Shown: one piece after another, positions 4,903-12,460 of the stretch
Layout of the letters: the number at the start of each line of letters is the position of its first letter
Numbering within the stretch: the stretch's first letter is position 1
Assembly: GCA_035703165.1 (NCBI GenBank)
Contig: DASSYR010000004.1
Coordinates: forward strand, 1-20,974
DNA length: 20,974 nucleotides
Direction: 5' to 3'
Origin: AWTP1-9 sp035703165
Lineage (GTDB): Bacteria; Bacteroidota; Bacteroidia; Chitinophagales; Chitinophagaceae
The notes under the pieces: generated by a model
The model's database searches: none
The model's input: the letters and a program-made list of their open reading frames with translations, nothing else
What the model was told of the DNA's origin: nothing
Program-made: the position numbers and the translations under genes

Positions 4903-6231
4903 ATGAAGCTCTGGCAAAAGAACACAACAGTATCCGACGCAGTAGAAAAATTTACTGTGGGAAATGATAAGGAGATGGATTTGTATTTAGCTAAGTACGA
5001 TGTGCTTGGTTCCATCGCCCATGTTACCATGCTGGAGACGATTGGTTTGCTAACTGCTGATGAGAAAAGAATTCTGGTTAAGGAACTTCAATTAATTTAC
5101 TCAGAAATTCAAAATTCAAAATTTGAAATTCAAAATGAGGTGGAGGATATCCATTCTCAAATAGAACTATTGCTCACTCAACGTTTAGGTGAAGTAGGAA
5201 AGAAGATACACAGTGGAAGAAGTCGTAATGACCAGGTGCTGGTAGATATAAAATTGTTCTTAAGAGCAGAAATTGAAAAAACGGTTCAGTCGGCTAAATC
5301 AGTATTCGATTTGTTGATTGAATTAAGTGAAAAGCATAAAAATATTTTACTACCAGGTTATACGCATTTGCAAATTGCCATGCCTTCTTCATTTGGTTTG
5401 TGGCTGGGAGCTTATGCGGAGAGTTTAGTGGATGATGTTATCAGCTTTCAATCGGCGTATAAAGTAGTAAATAAAAATCCACTGGGTTCTGCAGCGGGTT
5501 ATGGTTCCTCTTTTCCATTAAACAGAACATTGACTACTCAATTGCTGGGATTTGAATCTCCTAACTACAATGTAGTAGCAGCGCAAATGAGTCGGGGCAA
5601 GAGTGAAAGAATTGTAGCGCAATCCATCAGCAACACCGCAGCTACACTGAGCAAACTGGCTTATGATTGCTGTTTGTATATGAACCAGAATTTTGGTTTT
5701 ATTTCATTTCCAGACGAATTGACCACAGGCAGCAGCATCATGCCGCATAAAAAGAATCCGGATGTATTTGAACTGATAAGAGCCAAATGCAATCAACTGC
5801 AGGCATTACCCAATGAAATTGCTTTTGTAGCTAATAATCTGCCCTCTGGTTATCACCGGGATTTTCAATTGCTGAAAGAACAACTCTTTCCTGCCTTTGA
5901 AAAACTCCGCAGTTGTATGGATATGATGCAGCTGATGCTGGGCAATATGAAAGTGAAGGAGGACATACTGGAAGATGAAAAATATAGATACCTGTTTACG
6001 GTGGAAGCGGTAAATAATTTGGTGATGAAAGGTATGAGTTTCCGAGAGGCGTATAAAACGATTGGTAAGCAGGTAGAAAAAGGAAACTTTACTCCTCCAC
6101 CTTTGGGGGAGGCAGGGAGGGGGCTTCACGAAGGAAGTATTGGCAATCTCTGCAATGATAAGATTGTGGCGATGATGGAAAAAGAGATGGATGAGTTTAA
6201 GTTTTGGGATGAGCAATCATTGATTGCTTAA
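4903..6231 (+). CDS. argH: Argininosuccinate lyase
   Basis: Splits argininosuccinate into arginine and fumarate; cytoplasmic homotetramer of the fumarase/aspartase superfamily. The 442 residues carry HSGRSRNDQ (103-111), PGYTHLQIAMPSS (151-163, His155 in the active site) and the superfamily signature TTGSSIMPHKKNP (274-286) with the catalytic serine loop. The ATG at 4903 gives the expected MKLWQK start. Two parts of the gene look repeat-derived: residues 70-79 (IQNSKFEIQN) from an AT-rich repeat, which does not seem to change the length, and TPPPLGEAGRGL (397-408) from copy R7, an addition before HEGSIGNLCN. The final codons overlap the end of the opposing gene by four bases at a TTAA. It is the last arginine gene in view. 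Confidence 0.95.
   Translation: MKLWQKNTTVSDAVEKFTVGNDKEMDLYLAKYDVLGSIAHVTMLETIGLLTADEKRILVKELQLIYSEIQNSKFEIQNEVEDIHSQIELLLTQRLGEVGKKIHSGRSRNDQVLVDIKLFLRAEIEKTVQSAKSVFDLLIELSEKHKNILLPGYTHLQIAMPSSFGLWLGAYAESLVDDVISFQSAYKVVNKNPLGSAAGYGSSFPLNRTLTTQLLGFESPNYNVVAAQMSRGKSERIVAQSISNTAATLSKLAYDCCLYMNQNFGFISFPDELTTGSSIMPHKKNPDVFELIRAKCNQLQALPNEIAFVANNLPSGYHRDFQLLKEQLFPAFEKLRSCMDMMQLMLGNMKVKEDILEDEKYRYLFTVEAVNNLVMKGMSFREAYKTIGKQVEKGNFTPPPLGEAGRGLHEGSIGNLCNDKIVAMMEKEMDEFKFWDEQSLIA
5105..5137 (+). repeat. AT-rich AAATTC/AAAATTC repeat within argH
   Basis: Three closely spaced copies of AATTCAAAAT-like units with an internal near-palindrome TTCAAAATTTGAA. It encodes EIQNSKFEIQN. Sequence of this type usually looks intergenic, yet here it is in frame in argH and the local protein length matches remembered homologues. 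Confidence 0.45.
6091..6126 (+). repeat. Intragenic GC-rich hairpin repeat, copy R7
   Basis: Hairpin CTCCACC, loop TTT, GGGGGAG (six pairs and one A-G mismatch), then GCAGGGAGGGGGCTT. Read in argH as TPPPLGEAGRGL. It uses the same frame as R3 and R4. No further copy was seen after this point in the window. Confidence 0.85.
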
Positions 6232-7787
6232 GCTGTTTGTTTCTTGTTCTTCTCCCTTTTCAAATATTTCTCCCTGATAATATCCTGCACCGGCACATTT
6301 TCAATTTTACTCTCCAGCCAGGAAATAATATCGAGGTACATAAAGGAGCGGCTTTCTAATGGGTTGTCTTCATACTTCTTCAATTTCTCCCGTAAAGAAG
6401 TAAAGGCATCCTTAAACTGTTTGGGGTTTAAGTGGAATGATTTGCGGATGAACTTAAATATCTCTTCTTCCACCACACTCAGGTTTTCCATCTTCGCCAT
6501 AAAACGATAAACCGATTTTATCAAATGCTCCAGTATATCGTAATTACCCATTTCAAAATGAGCAATGAGGTGAAGAAGCCGGGCATAACATTGTAAGTCG
6601 GTACGCAAATCAATCTTCCATTGAATTACTTTATTGAGATAGTCAATCGTTTTCTCATTGTTACCACTACCAAAGTACAGACAGGCAATTTTATAATAGA
6701 AAACAAGAATGCGGTGTAAATCCAATTTCGTTTCAAACTCATCCAGCTTTTCTTCTAAATGCGGAACTAATTTCAATCCCTGCGTAAAACTGCCTTCCAA
6801 AAAGTGTTTGTTGATTTTGGCTACGTACAGGTACATAAAAGTTTGCACCCGGTTATTGTCATTGGCATTTCCTTCTTTGCTGCGGTAAAAATTTTCAAAT
6901 TGGTGTAGCGTTTCATCAAATTTTCGGATGTTTTGCAATAGGAAATGCGCATTCAGTAAATTGTGCAACCCTTTTATATAATACTGTGCTTCTACTTTTT
7001 TCATCGATGGTTCCTGTTCAAACAGGTCAACCCATTTTTGTGTGTAGCGGTAGTACATAATTAAATCCTGAAGAATAAATCCATACCAGCTATAGCTCTG
7101 GTATAAATACATTTTTTCATAAAAGCCATCATAGTTTTTTACATTAGTTGGCAAGCCGGATTGAAAAAAACGTTTTATGGAATCTTCATCTTTTTTGTTT
7201 CGTGCATGTCCATGTTTTATGTACCAGCCATATAATTGCAATGAAAGATTGGAAAGTTTTCCAATTATAGCAAGACAGTTATTCAGTTTATCCACTTCCA
7301 CAGCTAATAACTCTGCGCGGTTTTCCATACTTCTTGTTATATACAATGTTTCAATCTTTTTTTCAAATATTAATGTTTGCAACAAAAAAGTGTGCTGATT
7401 ATGCGACCGGGCATTTTCTTTTATCTTATCTATAATTTTCAGCGTTTGCAAGTAAAGTCCCTTGTTAAATAAAATTCGGGCATAATCCATCTGCTCACGC
7501 AACTGCAGTTCAATGTTGTGTTCATCTTTTAAAATACGAACACTCGCAAGTATTTGTTTGTATAAATGGGCTTTTAAATTGGAAAGTTGCTGTTTCTTAA
7601 TGCTTTTGTTTTTTAATAACAACTGTTCGTCATACTCCTTCATTTTATCCAACGCGTCAAATAGCTGGATAATCTTCATATCGCTGGTGGCAGAGTTGCG
7701 TTTTACGAACAATTTAAAGTTCCGCTTCTCCGCTTTTTCAAGCGATTTTATTAATTGAAACAACTCATCTGTCCTCCGGTTGGGCAT
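6228..7787 (-). CDS. Conserved Bacteroidota protein of unknown function, helical repeat-like
   Basis: 519 residues with no signal peptide and no membrane segment, so probably cytoplasmic. The N-terminus (MPNRRTDELFQLIKSLEKAE, then KRNFKLF) and the following KSIKKQQLSNLKAHLYKQIL segment look like a family I recognise only as conserved hypothetical proteins of Bacteroidota. The rest is a series of amphipathic helices (for example LYLQTLKIIDKIKENAR, YYIKGLHNLLNAHFLLQN, YDILEHLIKSVYRFMAK), which suggests a TPR-like solenoid and hence a protein-binding role; no catalytic motif is visible. The ATG at 7787 is the natural start. The gene converges on argH with a four-base overlap, and on its other side is divergent from leuA across about 200 bases. 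I cannot assign a function. Confidence 0.8.
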   Translation of the reverse strand: MPNRRTDELFQLIKSLEKAEKRNFKLFVKRNSATSDMKIIQLFDALDKMKEYDEQLLLKNKSIKKQQLSNLKAHLYKQILASVRILKDEHNIELQLREQMDYARILFNKGLYLQTLKIIDKIKENARSHNQHTFLLQTLIFEKKIETLYITRSMENRAELLAVEVDKLNNCLAIIGKLSNLSLQLYGWYIKHGHARNKKDEDSIKRFFQSGLPTNVKNYDGFYEKMYLYQSYSWYGFILQDLIMYYRYTQKWVDLFEQEPSMKKVEAQYYIKGLHNLLNAHFLLQNIRKFDETLHQFENFYRSKEGNANDNNRVQTFMYLYVAKINKHFLEGSFTQGLKLVPHLEEKLDEFETKLDLHRILVFYYKIACLYFGSGNNEKTIDYLNKVIQWKIDLRTDLQCYARLLHLIAHFEMGNYDILEHLIKSVYRFMAKMENLSVVEEEIFKFIRKSFHLNPKQFKDAFTSLREKLKKYEDNPLESRSFMYLDIISWLESKIENVPVQDIIREKYLKREKNKKQTA

Positions 7788-7876
7788 CGTAATTTGATTT
7801 AACTGAAACGCTTATCCAGAAAGGGTTTCAATGATTTAAGGGTCGAATAGCTGGTGTAAAAGAAAACTTATTTTAG

Positions 7877-7908
7877 TTTCAGCAGCCTTACTGTTTCAGG
7901 TAAATTTG
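7877..7908 (+). promoter_or_regulatory. Candidate Bacteroidota-type promoter for the leu operon
   Basis: TAAATTTG at 7901-7908 is an exact match to the Bacteroidota -7 consensus TAnnTTTG. A TTTC at 7877-7880, 20 bases upstream, is one base from the -33 TTTG. Transcription would start near 7913-7915, about 78 bases before the leuA ATG. Confidence 0.45.
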
Positions 7909-7912
7909 TTAT

Positions 7913-7971
7913 AGCAGGCTGTGAATTTTGTTTATTGGCAAGCAACACAAAAATGAGCAGCCTGTTTTTTT
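7913..7971 (+). promoter_or_regulatory. Terminator-like hairpin in the leuA leader
   Basis: CAGGCTG (7915-7921) can pair with CAGCCTG (7958-7964), extendable to nine pairs with a G-T and an A-T, across a 36-base loop; seven T residues (7965-7971) follow at once. It would lie at the very start of the transcript predicted from the candidate promoter and ends 20 bases before the leuA ATG. This could be an attenuator, but the loop is long and no leucine-rich leader peptide is evident. Confidence 0.35.
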
Positions 7972-7991
7972 ATCTTTTACAACAGCAATTT

Positions 7992-9155
7992 ATGGCAGAT
8001 AAACGAATTTACATCTTCGACACAACATTGAGGGATGGAGAACAAGTTCCCGGTTGTAAACTCAATAAAAATGAAAAAATTGAATTGGCCTTGCAGTTAG
8101 AAGCACTTGGAGTGGACGTTCTGGAAGCAGGATTTCCTATTTCTTCACCAGGAGACTTTGAATCGGTAAGTGAAATTGCCTTCTTAATAAAAAATGCAAC
8201 GGTATGTGGCTTGAGCCGTGCCGTGGAGAAAGATATTGAAGTGGCAGCCGCTGCTATTAAACATGCTGTTCGTCCACGCATACATACCGGAATCGGTACC
8301 TCCGATTATCATATCAAAGCAAAATTTAACGCAACAAGAGAAGAAGTGTTGGAGAGAGCAGTGAAAGCAGTAAAGTTTGCTAAAAGCTTTGTGGAGGATG
8401 TCGAATTTTATGCCGAAGATGCAGGGAGAACAAACAACGAATATTTAGCAAGAGTGGTAGAAGCAGTTATTGTTGCTGGTGCAACGGTTGTGAACATTCC
8501 GGATACAACTGGTTATTGCTTACCGCATCAATACCAGGAGAAGATGGCTTACCTCATCAACAAGGTTCCCAATTTGGATAAAGCGATTCTTTCCTGTCAT
8601 TGTCATAATGATTTGGGATTGGCAACTGCAAACTCAATTGCCGGGGTAATAGGAGGGGCTAGGCAAATAGAATGTACGATAAATGGATTGGGTGAAAGAG
8701 CTGGTAATACTTCACTGGAAGAAGTGGTGATGGTATTAAAGCAACATGCTTACCTGGGTTTTTACACCAATATAAAAACGAAACAGTTAAATCCCATCAG
8801 CCGTGCAGTAAGTGAAACGATGCGTATGCCGGTGCAACCCAATAAAGCAATTGTGGGAAGTAATGCTTTCTCGCATTCATCCGGCATTCACCAGGATGGT
8901 TTCTTAAAAGATTCAAGGACGTATGAAATTATCACACCTGAAAGTGTGGGTGCCGATGGCAGTAAAATTGTACTAACGGCACGCAGTGGGCGAAGTGCTT
9001 TAGCACACCGTTTGCAGAAACTGGGTTACCAGTTTTCCAGGAACGATGTGGATGTTTTATATCAAAAATTCCTGGAAGTGGCCGATAGTAAGAAAGAAGT
9101 GATGGAAGAGGATTTACATGCCATGGCACAGGCTTATGTTCCTGAAACAGTTTAA
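7992..9155 (+). CDS. leuA: 2-isopropylmalate synthase, short form
   Basis: Condenses acetyl-CoA with 2-oxoisovalerate, the committed step to leucine. DTTLRDGEQ (10-18) and the metal motif CHCHNDLG (202-209, His203 and His205) define the TIM-barrel HMGL-like family; NGLGERAGNT (231-240), VQPNKAIVG (281-289) and SSGIHQDG (296-303) are typical of LeuA rather than citramalate or homocitrate synthase. The protein has 387 residues and ends shortly after the subdomain that follows the barrel, so it lacks the ~120-residue C-terminal allosteric domain of the E. coli-type enzyme; leucine feedback by that route is not expected. I recall similar short forms in other Bacteroidota. I chose the ATG at 7992 because MADKRIYIFDTTLRDG matches homologues; an in-frame ATG at 7953 and TTG at 7935 would place coding sequence in the leader hairpin. 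First gene of the leu operon. Confidence 0.93.
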   Translation: MADKRIYIFDTTLRDGEQVPGCKLNKNEKIELALQLEALGVDVLEAGFPISSPGDFESVSEIAFLIKNATVCGLSRAVEKDIEVAAAAIKHAVRPRIHTGIGTSDYHIKAKFNATREEVLERAVKAVKFAKSFVEDVEFYAEDAGRTNNEYLARVVEAVIVAGATVVNIPDTTGYCLPHQYQEKMAYLINKVPNLDKAILSCHCHNDLGLATANSIAGVIGGARQIECTINGLGERAGNTSLEEVVMVLKQHAYLGFYTNIKTKQLNPISRAVSETMRMPVQPNKAIVGSNAFSHSSGIHQDGFLKDSRTYEIITPESVGADGSKIVLTARSGRSALAHRLQKLGYQFSRNDVDVLYQKFLEVADSKKEVMEEDLHAMAQAYVPETV

Positions 9156-9178
9156 GATTTCAATGTAAAAAAATCAGC

Positions 9179-10582
9179 ATGAGTAAAACGCTTTTTGATA
9201 AGATTTGGGAAAAACATGTGGTAAAAACCATTGACAATGGTCCATCGGTTCTTTATATTGATAAACATTTTATTCACGAAGTAACATCGCCACAGGCATT
9301 TAACGGGTTGGATAAGAGAGGTATCAAAGTTTTTCGTCCGCAGCGTACAGTCGCCACTGCCGACCATAATGTACCCACACTCAATCAGCACTTGCCTATT
9401 AAGGAAGAATTATCCCGCAAACAGGTAGAGCAATTAAGAATTAATTGTGCCAATCATAATGTGGCTCTCTATGGTTTGGGTCATCCATTCCAGGGAATAG
9501 TACATGTTATTGGCCCTGAGTTAGGCATAACTCAGCCGGGTATGACAATTGTGTGTGGTGATAGTCATACATCCACACATGGAGCATTTGGTTCTATTGC
9601 TTTTGGTATTGGTACCAGCGAAGTGGAAATGGTTTTGGCATCGCAATGCTTATTGCAAACCAAACCCAAACAAATGAAAATTGAAGTAAAGGGTAAATTA
9701 AAAAATGGGGTGGTTTCAAAAGATATCATTCTTTATATCATTTCTAAAATTTCAGCATCCGGTGCCACAGGATATTTCGTAGAGTATGCCGGCGAAGCAA
9801 TTCGTTCCTTAAGTATGGAAGCAAGAATGACCATTTGCAATATGAGTATTGAAATGGGAGCAAGGGGTGGATTAATTGCACCGGACAATATTACATTTGA
9901 TTACATCAAAGGAAAACAATTTGCCCCGACCAATGGCGAATGGGAGGCATCTCTAGAAAGATGGAAATTGTTGTATAGTGATGCAGATGCACCGTTTGAT
10001 AAAGTGCTGGAGTTTGATGCAGCAGATATTGAACCAATGATTACCTATGGAACAAACCCTGGGATGGGAATAAAAATTTCAGAGTCAGTTCCCACTACAA
10101 AAGCTATGAATGAGAAAGAAAAATTCAATTTTGAAAAAGCTTTACAATATATGGGATTGCAGGCCGGAGAGAACATCAAAGGCAAAAAAGTAGATTATGT
10201 TTTTATTGGCAGTTGCACCAATTCAAGGATTGAAGATTTAAGAATGGTGGCTTCATTTGTAAAAGGAAAGAAGAAGGCAGATGATGTGGAGGTATGGATA
10301 GTGCCCGGAAGTAAACAGGTGGAAAAGCAGGCGATGGAAGAAGGGATTCATAAAGTTTTTGAAGAAGCGGGATTTATTTTACGTCAGCCAGGATGCAGCG
10401 CTTGCCTGGGTATGAATGAAGATAAAATTCCCGCCGGTAAATATTGCATCAGTACCAGCAACAGAAATTTTGAAGGCAGGCAGGGACCAAATGCAAGAAC
10501 AATGCTGGCAAGTCCATTAACAGCTGCTGCTGCTGCAATTACCGGCGTAATTACAGATGTACGGGAGTTAATGAATAACTAA
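9179..10582 (+). CDS. leuC: 3-isopropylmalate dehydratase large subunit
   Basis: With LeuD, isomerises 2-isopropylmalate to 3-isopropylmalate through a [4Fe-4S] cluster. The 467 residues equal the usual length. Cluster ligands are Cys346 in IGSCTNSR and Cys406/Cys409 in GCSACLG; the aconitase-family signature STSNRNFEGRQG is at 425-436 and the substrate loop VCGDSHTSTHGAFG at 125-138. The ATG at 9179 follows an A-rich leader, 23 bases after leuA. LeuD follows in the same operon, as expected for a heterodimer. No anomaly seen. Confidence 0.96.
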   Translation: MSKTLFDKIWEKHVVKTIDNGPSVLYIDKHFIHEVTSPQAFNGLDKRGIKVFRPQRTVATADHNVPTLNQHLPIKEELSRKQVEQLRINCANHNVALYGLGHPFQGIVHVIGPELGITQPGMTIVCGDSHTSTHGAFGSIAFGIGTSEVEMVLASQCLLQTKPKQMKIEVKGKLKNGVVSKDIILYIISKISASGATGYFVEYAGEAIRSLSMEARMTICNMSIEMGARGGLIAPDNITFDYIKGKQFAPTNGEWEASLERWKLLYSDADAPFDKVLEFDAADIEPMITYGTNPGMGIKISESVPTTKAMNEKEKFNFEKALQYMGLQAGENIKGKKVDYVFIGSCTNSRIEDLRMVASFVKGKKKADDVEVWIVPGSKQVEKQAMEEGIHKVFEEAGFILRQPGCSACLGMNEDKIPAGKYCISTSNRNFEGRQGPNARTMLASPLTAAAAAITGVITDVRELMNN

Positions 10583-10604
10583 TAATCAGTAATCAGAAAT
10601 ATAC

Positions 10605-11195
10605 ATGAGTAAAGGATTTACAACTATAACCAGCAGATTTGTTCCGGTGAATATTGAAAATGTGGACACCGACCAAATCATCCCTGCCCGTTTTTTAAAA
10701 GCAACCAGCCGGGATGGATTTGGAAAAAATTTATTTCGTGACTGGCGGTATAATAACAATGATGAATCGCAACCCAAAGCAGATTTTATCTTGAATAATA
10801 AAAACTTCAATGGAAAAATATTAGTGGCGGCCAGAAATTTTGGATGTGGTTCTTCCAGGGAACATGCCGCCTGGGCTATAAAGGATTATGGTTTTGGCGC
10901 TGTGGTAAGCAGTTTTTTTGCAGATATATTTAAAAACAATGCATTGAATAATGGGTTACTGCCGGTAACAGTGAGTGAAGATTTTTTGCAAAAAATATTT
11001 CAACAGGGAAATGAAGCAACACTAACAATCAACCTCGAAGAACAAAAGATTACCATTGATGCGACGGGTGAATCTGCATCCTTTGAAATTAATCCCTACA
11101 AAAAGACCTGTATGATTAATGGTTATGATGATATTGATTACCTATTGAGCATAAAATCATACATTGAAGAATTTGAGACCGCTAATAATAAATGA
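10605..11195 (+). CDS. leuD: 3-isopropylmalate dehydratase small subunit
   Basis: The swivelling-domain partner of LeuC, completing the active site of the dehydratase. The 196 residues include VNIENVDTDQIIPARFLK (15-32), the usual start of the domain, and FGCGSSREHA (79-88), the aconitase swivel motif that contacts substrate. The length fits the ~200 residues of bacterial LeuD. The ATG at 10605 is 22 bases after leuC; the spacer holds a small TAATCAG direct repeat. leuB starts 21 bases downstream. Confidence 0.96.
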   Translation: MSKGFTTITSRFVPVNIENVDTDQIIPARFLKATSRDGFGKNLFRDWRYNNNDESQPKADFILNNKNFNGKILVAARNFGCGSSREHAAWAIKDYGFGAVVSSFFADIFKNNALNNGLLPVTVSEDFLQKIFQQGNEATLTINLEEQKITIDATGESASFEINPYKKTCMINGYDDIDYLLSIKSYIEEFETANNK

Positions 11196-11216
11196 ATCTG
11201 TAAAAGAATTAACTAA

Positions 11217-12338
11217 ATGAAAAAGAGAATTGTAGTAATTGAAGGAGATGGTATTGGCCCTGAAGTAACCAAACAATCTGTTCGGGTATTAGAAGCTGTA
11301 GCACAGCAATTTAATCACCAGTTTAATTATAAATATTGCCTGATGGGAGCTGTGGCGATTGACGAGACTGGTACACCACTCCCGCAGGAGACAGTAGATG
11401 CATGTCTTGATGCAGATGCAATATTGTTTGGGGCCATAGGCCACCCTAAATATGATAATGACCCAACTGCGAAAATTAGGCCGGAACAAGGCTTATTACG
11501 TTTGCGCAAAGTGTTACAATTATATGCTAATCTTCGTCCTATTACTTCTTATCCTTCATTACAGCATCTCACTCCTTTTAAGAGTACGCAATTAGAAGAT
11601 GTTGATTTCATTATTTTTCGTGAATTAACCGGTGGTATTTATTTTGGTAAAAAAGAACTAAGCGAAGATAAGACGAGTGCTTTAGATGAATGTGTTTACA
11701 CGATAGCCGAAATTGAGCGAATTGCACACCTTGCTTTTCAGTATGCACAAAAGCCCGAAAGAAAGAAAAAACTTACTTTGATTGATAAAGCTAATGTGTT
11801 GGAAACATCTCGTCTCTGGCGTAAAGTGGTAACTGATGTAGCTGTACATTATTCCGATGTGCAGGTTGAATACCTGTTTGTAGATAATGCAGCTATGCAA
11901 ATTATTTTAAATCCTAAGCGGTTTGATGTGATACTTACTGAAAATATGTTTGGAGATATTATTAGCGACGAAGCAAGTGTACTTTCAGGGTCATTAGGGC
12001 TGCTTCCTTCCGCTTCAATTGGTAATGGACCGGCTTTGTTTGAACCGATACATGGTAGTTATCCGCAAGCTGCTGGAAAAGATATCGCTAATCCTATCGG
12101 TTCAATTCTTTCTACTGCCATGATGCTCGAGTATTTTGGTTTAACTCAGGAAGCACGGACAGTAAGAAATGGAATAAGTTGGACATTAGCACATGGGTTT
12201 GTTACTAAAGATATTGATCCTGTAAATTTTTATTTTACCAGTACCATTGGTGAACTTATTAGTGATTATGTAATGAATAAAATTCCGGGAAAGATTAATA
12301 AGGACAATATTGAGTTAAGGAAATCAACAATTATATAA
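11217..12338 (+). CDS. leuB: 3-isopropylmalate dehydrogenase
   Basis: Oxidatively decarboxylates 3-isopropylmalate with NAD+ to 2-oxoisocaproate. The beta-decarboxylating dehydrogenase family is shown by EGDGIGPEV (9-17), the substrate arginines in LLRLRK (93-98), NLRP (105-108) and FRELTGG (134-140), Tyr142, Lys190, Asp223 and the metal/NAD segment LTENMFGDIISDEAS (240-254). The final part has HGSYPQAAGKDIANP (279-293), which fits NAD use. Length 373 is slightly above the ~360 norm because of a short C-terminal extension. It closes the leu operon; no clear terminator hairpin was found in the 122 bases before the convergent outer membrane protein gene. Confidence 0.96.
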   Translation: MKKRIVVIEGDGIGPEVTKQSVRVLEAVAQQFNHQFNYKYCLMGAVAIDETGTPLPQETVDACLDADAILFGAIGHPKYDNDPTAKIRPEQGLLRLRKVLQLYANLRPITSYPSLQHLTPFKSTQLEDVDFIIFRELTGGIYFGKKELSEDKTSALDECVYTIAEIERIAHLAFQYAQKPERKKKLTLIDKANVLETSRLWRKVVTDVAVHYSDVQVEYLFVDNAAMQIILNPKRFDVILTENMFGDIISDEASVLSGSLGLLPSASIGNGPALFEPIHGSYPQAAGKDIANPIGSILSTAMMLEYFGLTQEARTVRNGISWTLAHGFVTKDIDPVNFYFTSTIGELISDYVMNKIPGKINKDNIELRKSTII

Positions 12339-12460
12339 TCTACACTGCTATTGAACTGATTCGGTTAAAGCATAATATGATTATTTTACCTATGTTCACT
12401 CCACAAATATGATAAGTAAAAAACCTAAGAGCAATTAAAAAAATGAGGGGTTAAAAAAGT

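Noticed and set aside
7935..7991. Upstream TTG or ATG starts for leuA
   Set aside because: The extra residues (SSLFFYLLQQQF) do not resemble LeuA N-termini and overlap the leader hairpin.
8641..8680. G-rich stretch in leuA that resembles the tail of the arg repeats
   Set aside because: It encodes GVIGGARQIECT, conserved LeuA sequence, and has no C-rich hairpin arm.
12339..12460. Terminator between leuB and the convergent outer membrane protein gene
   Set aside because: No convincing stem followed by a T run on either strand; only A-rich sequence is seen.
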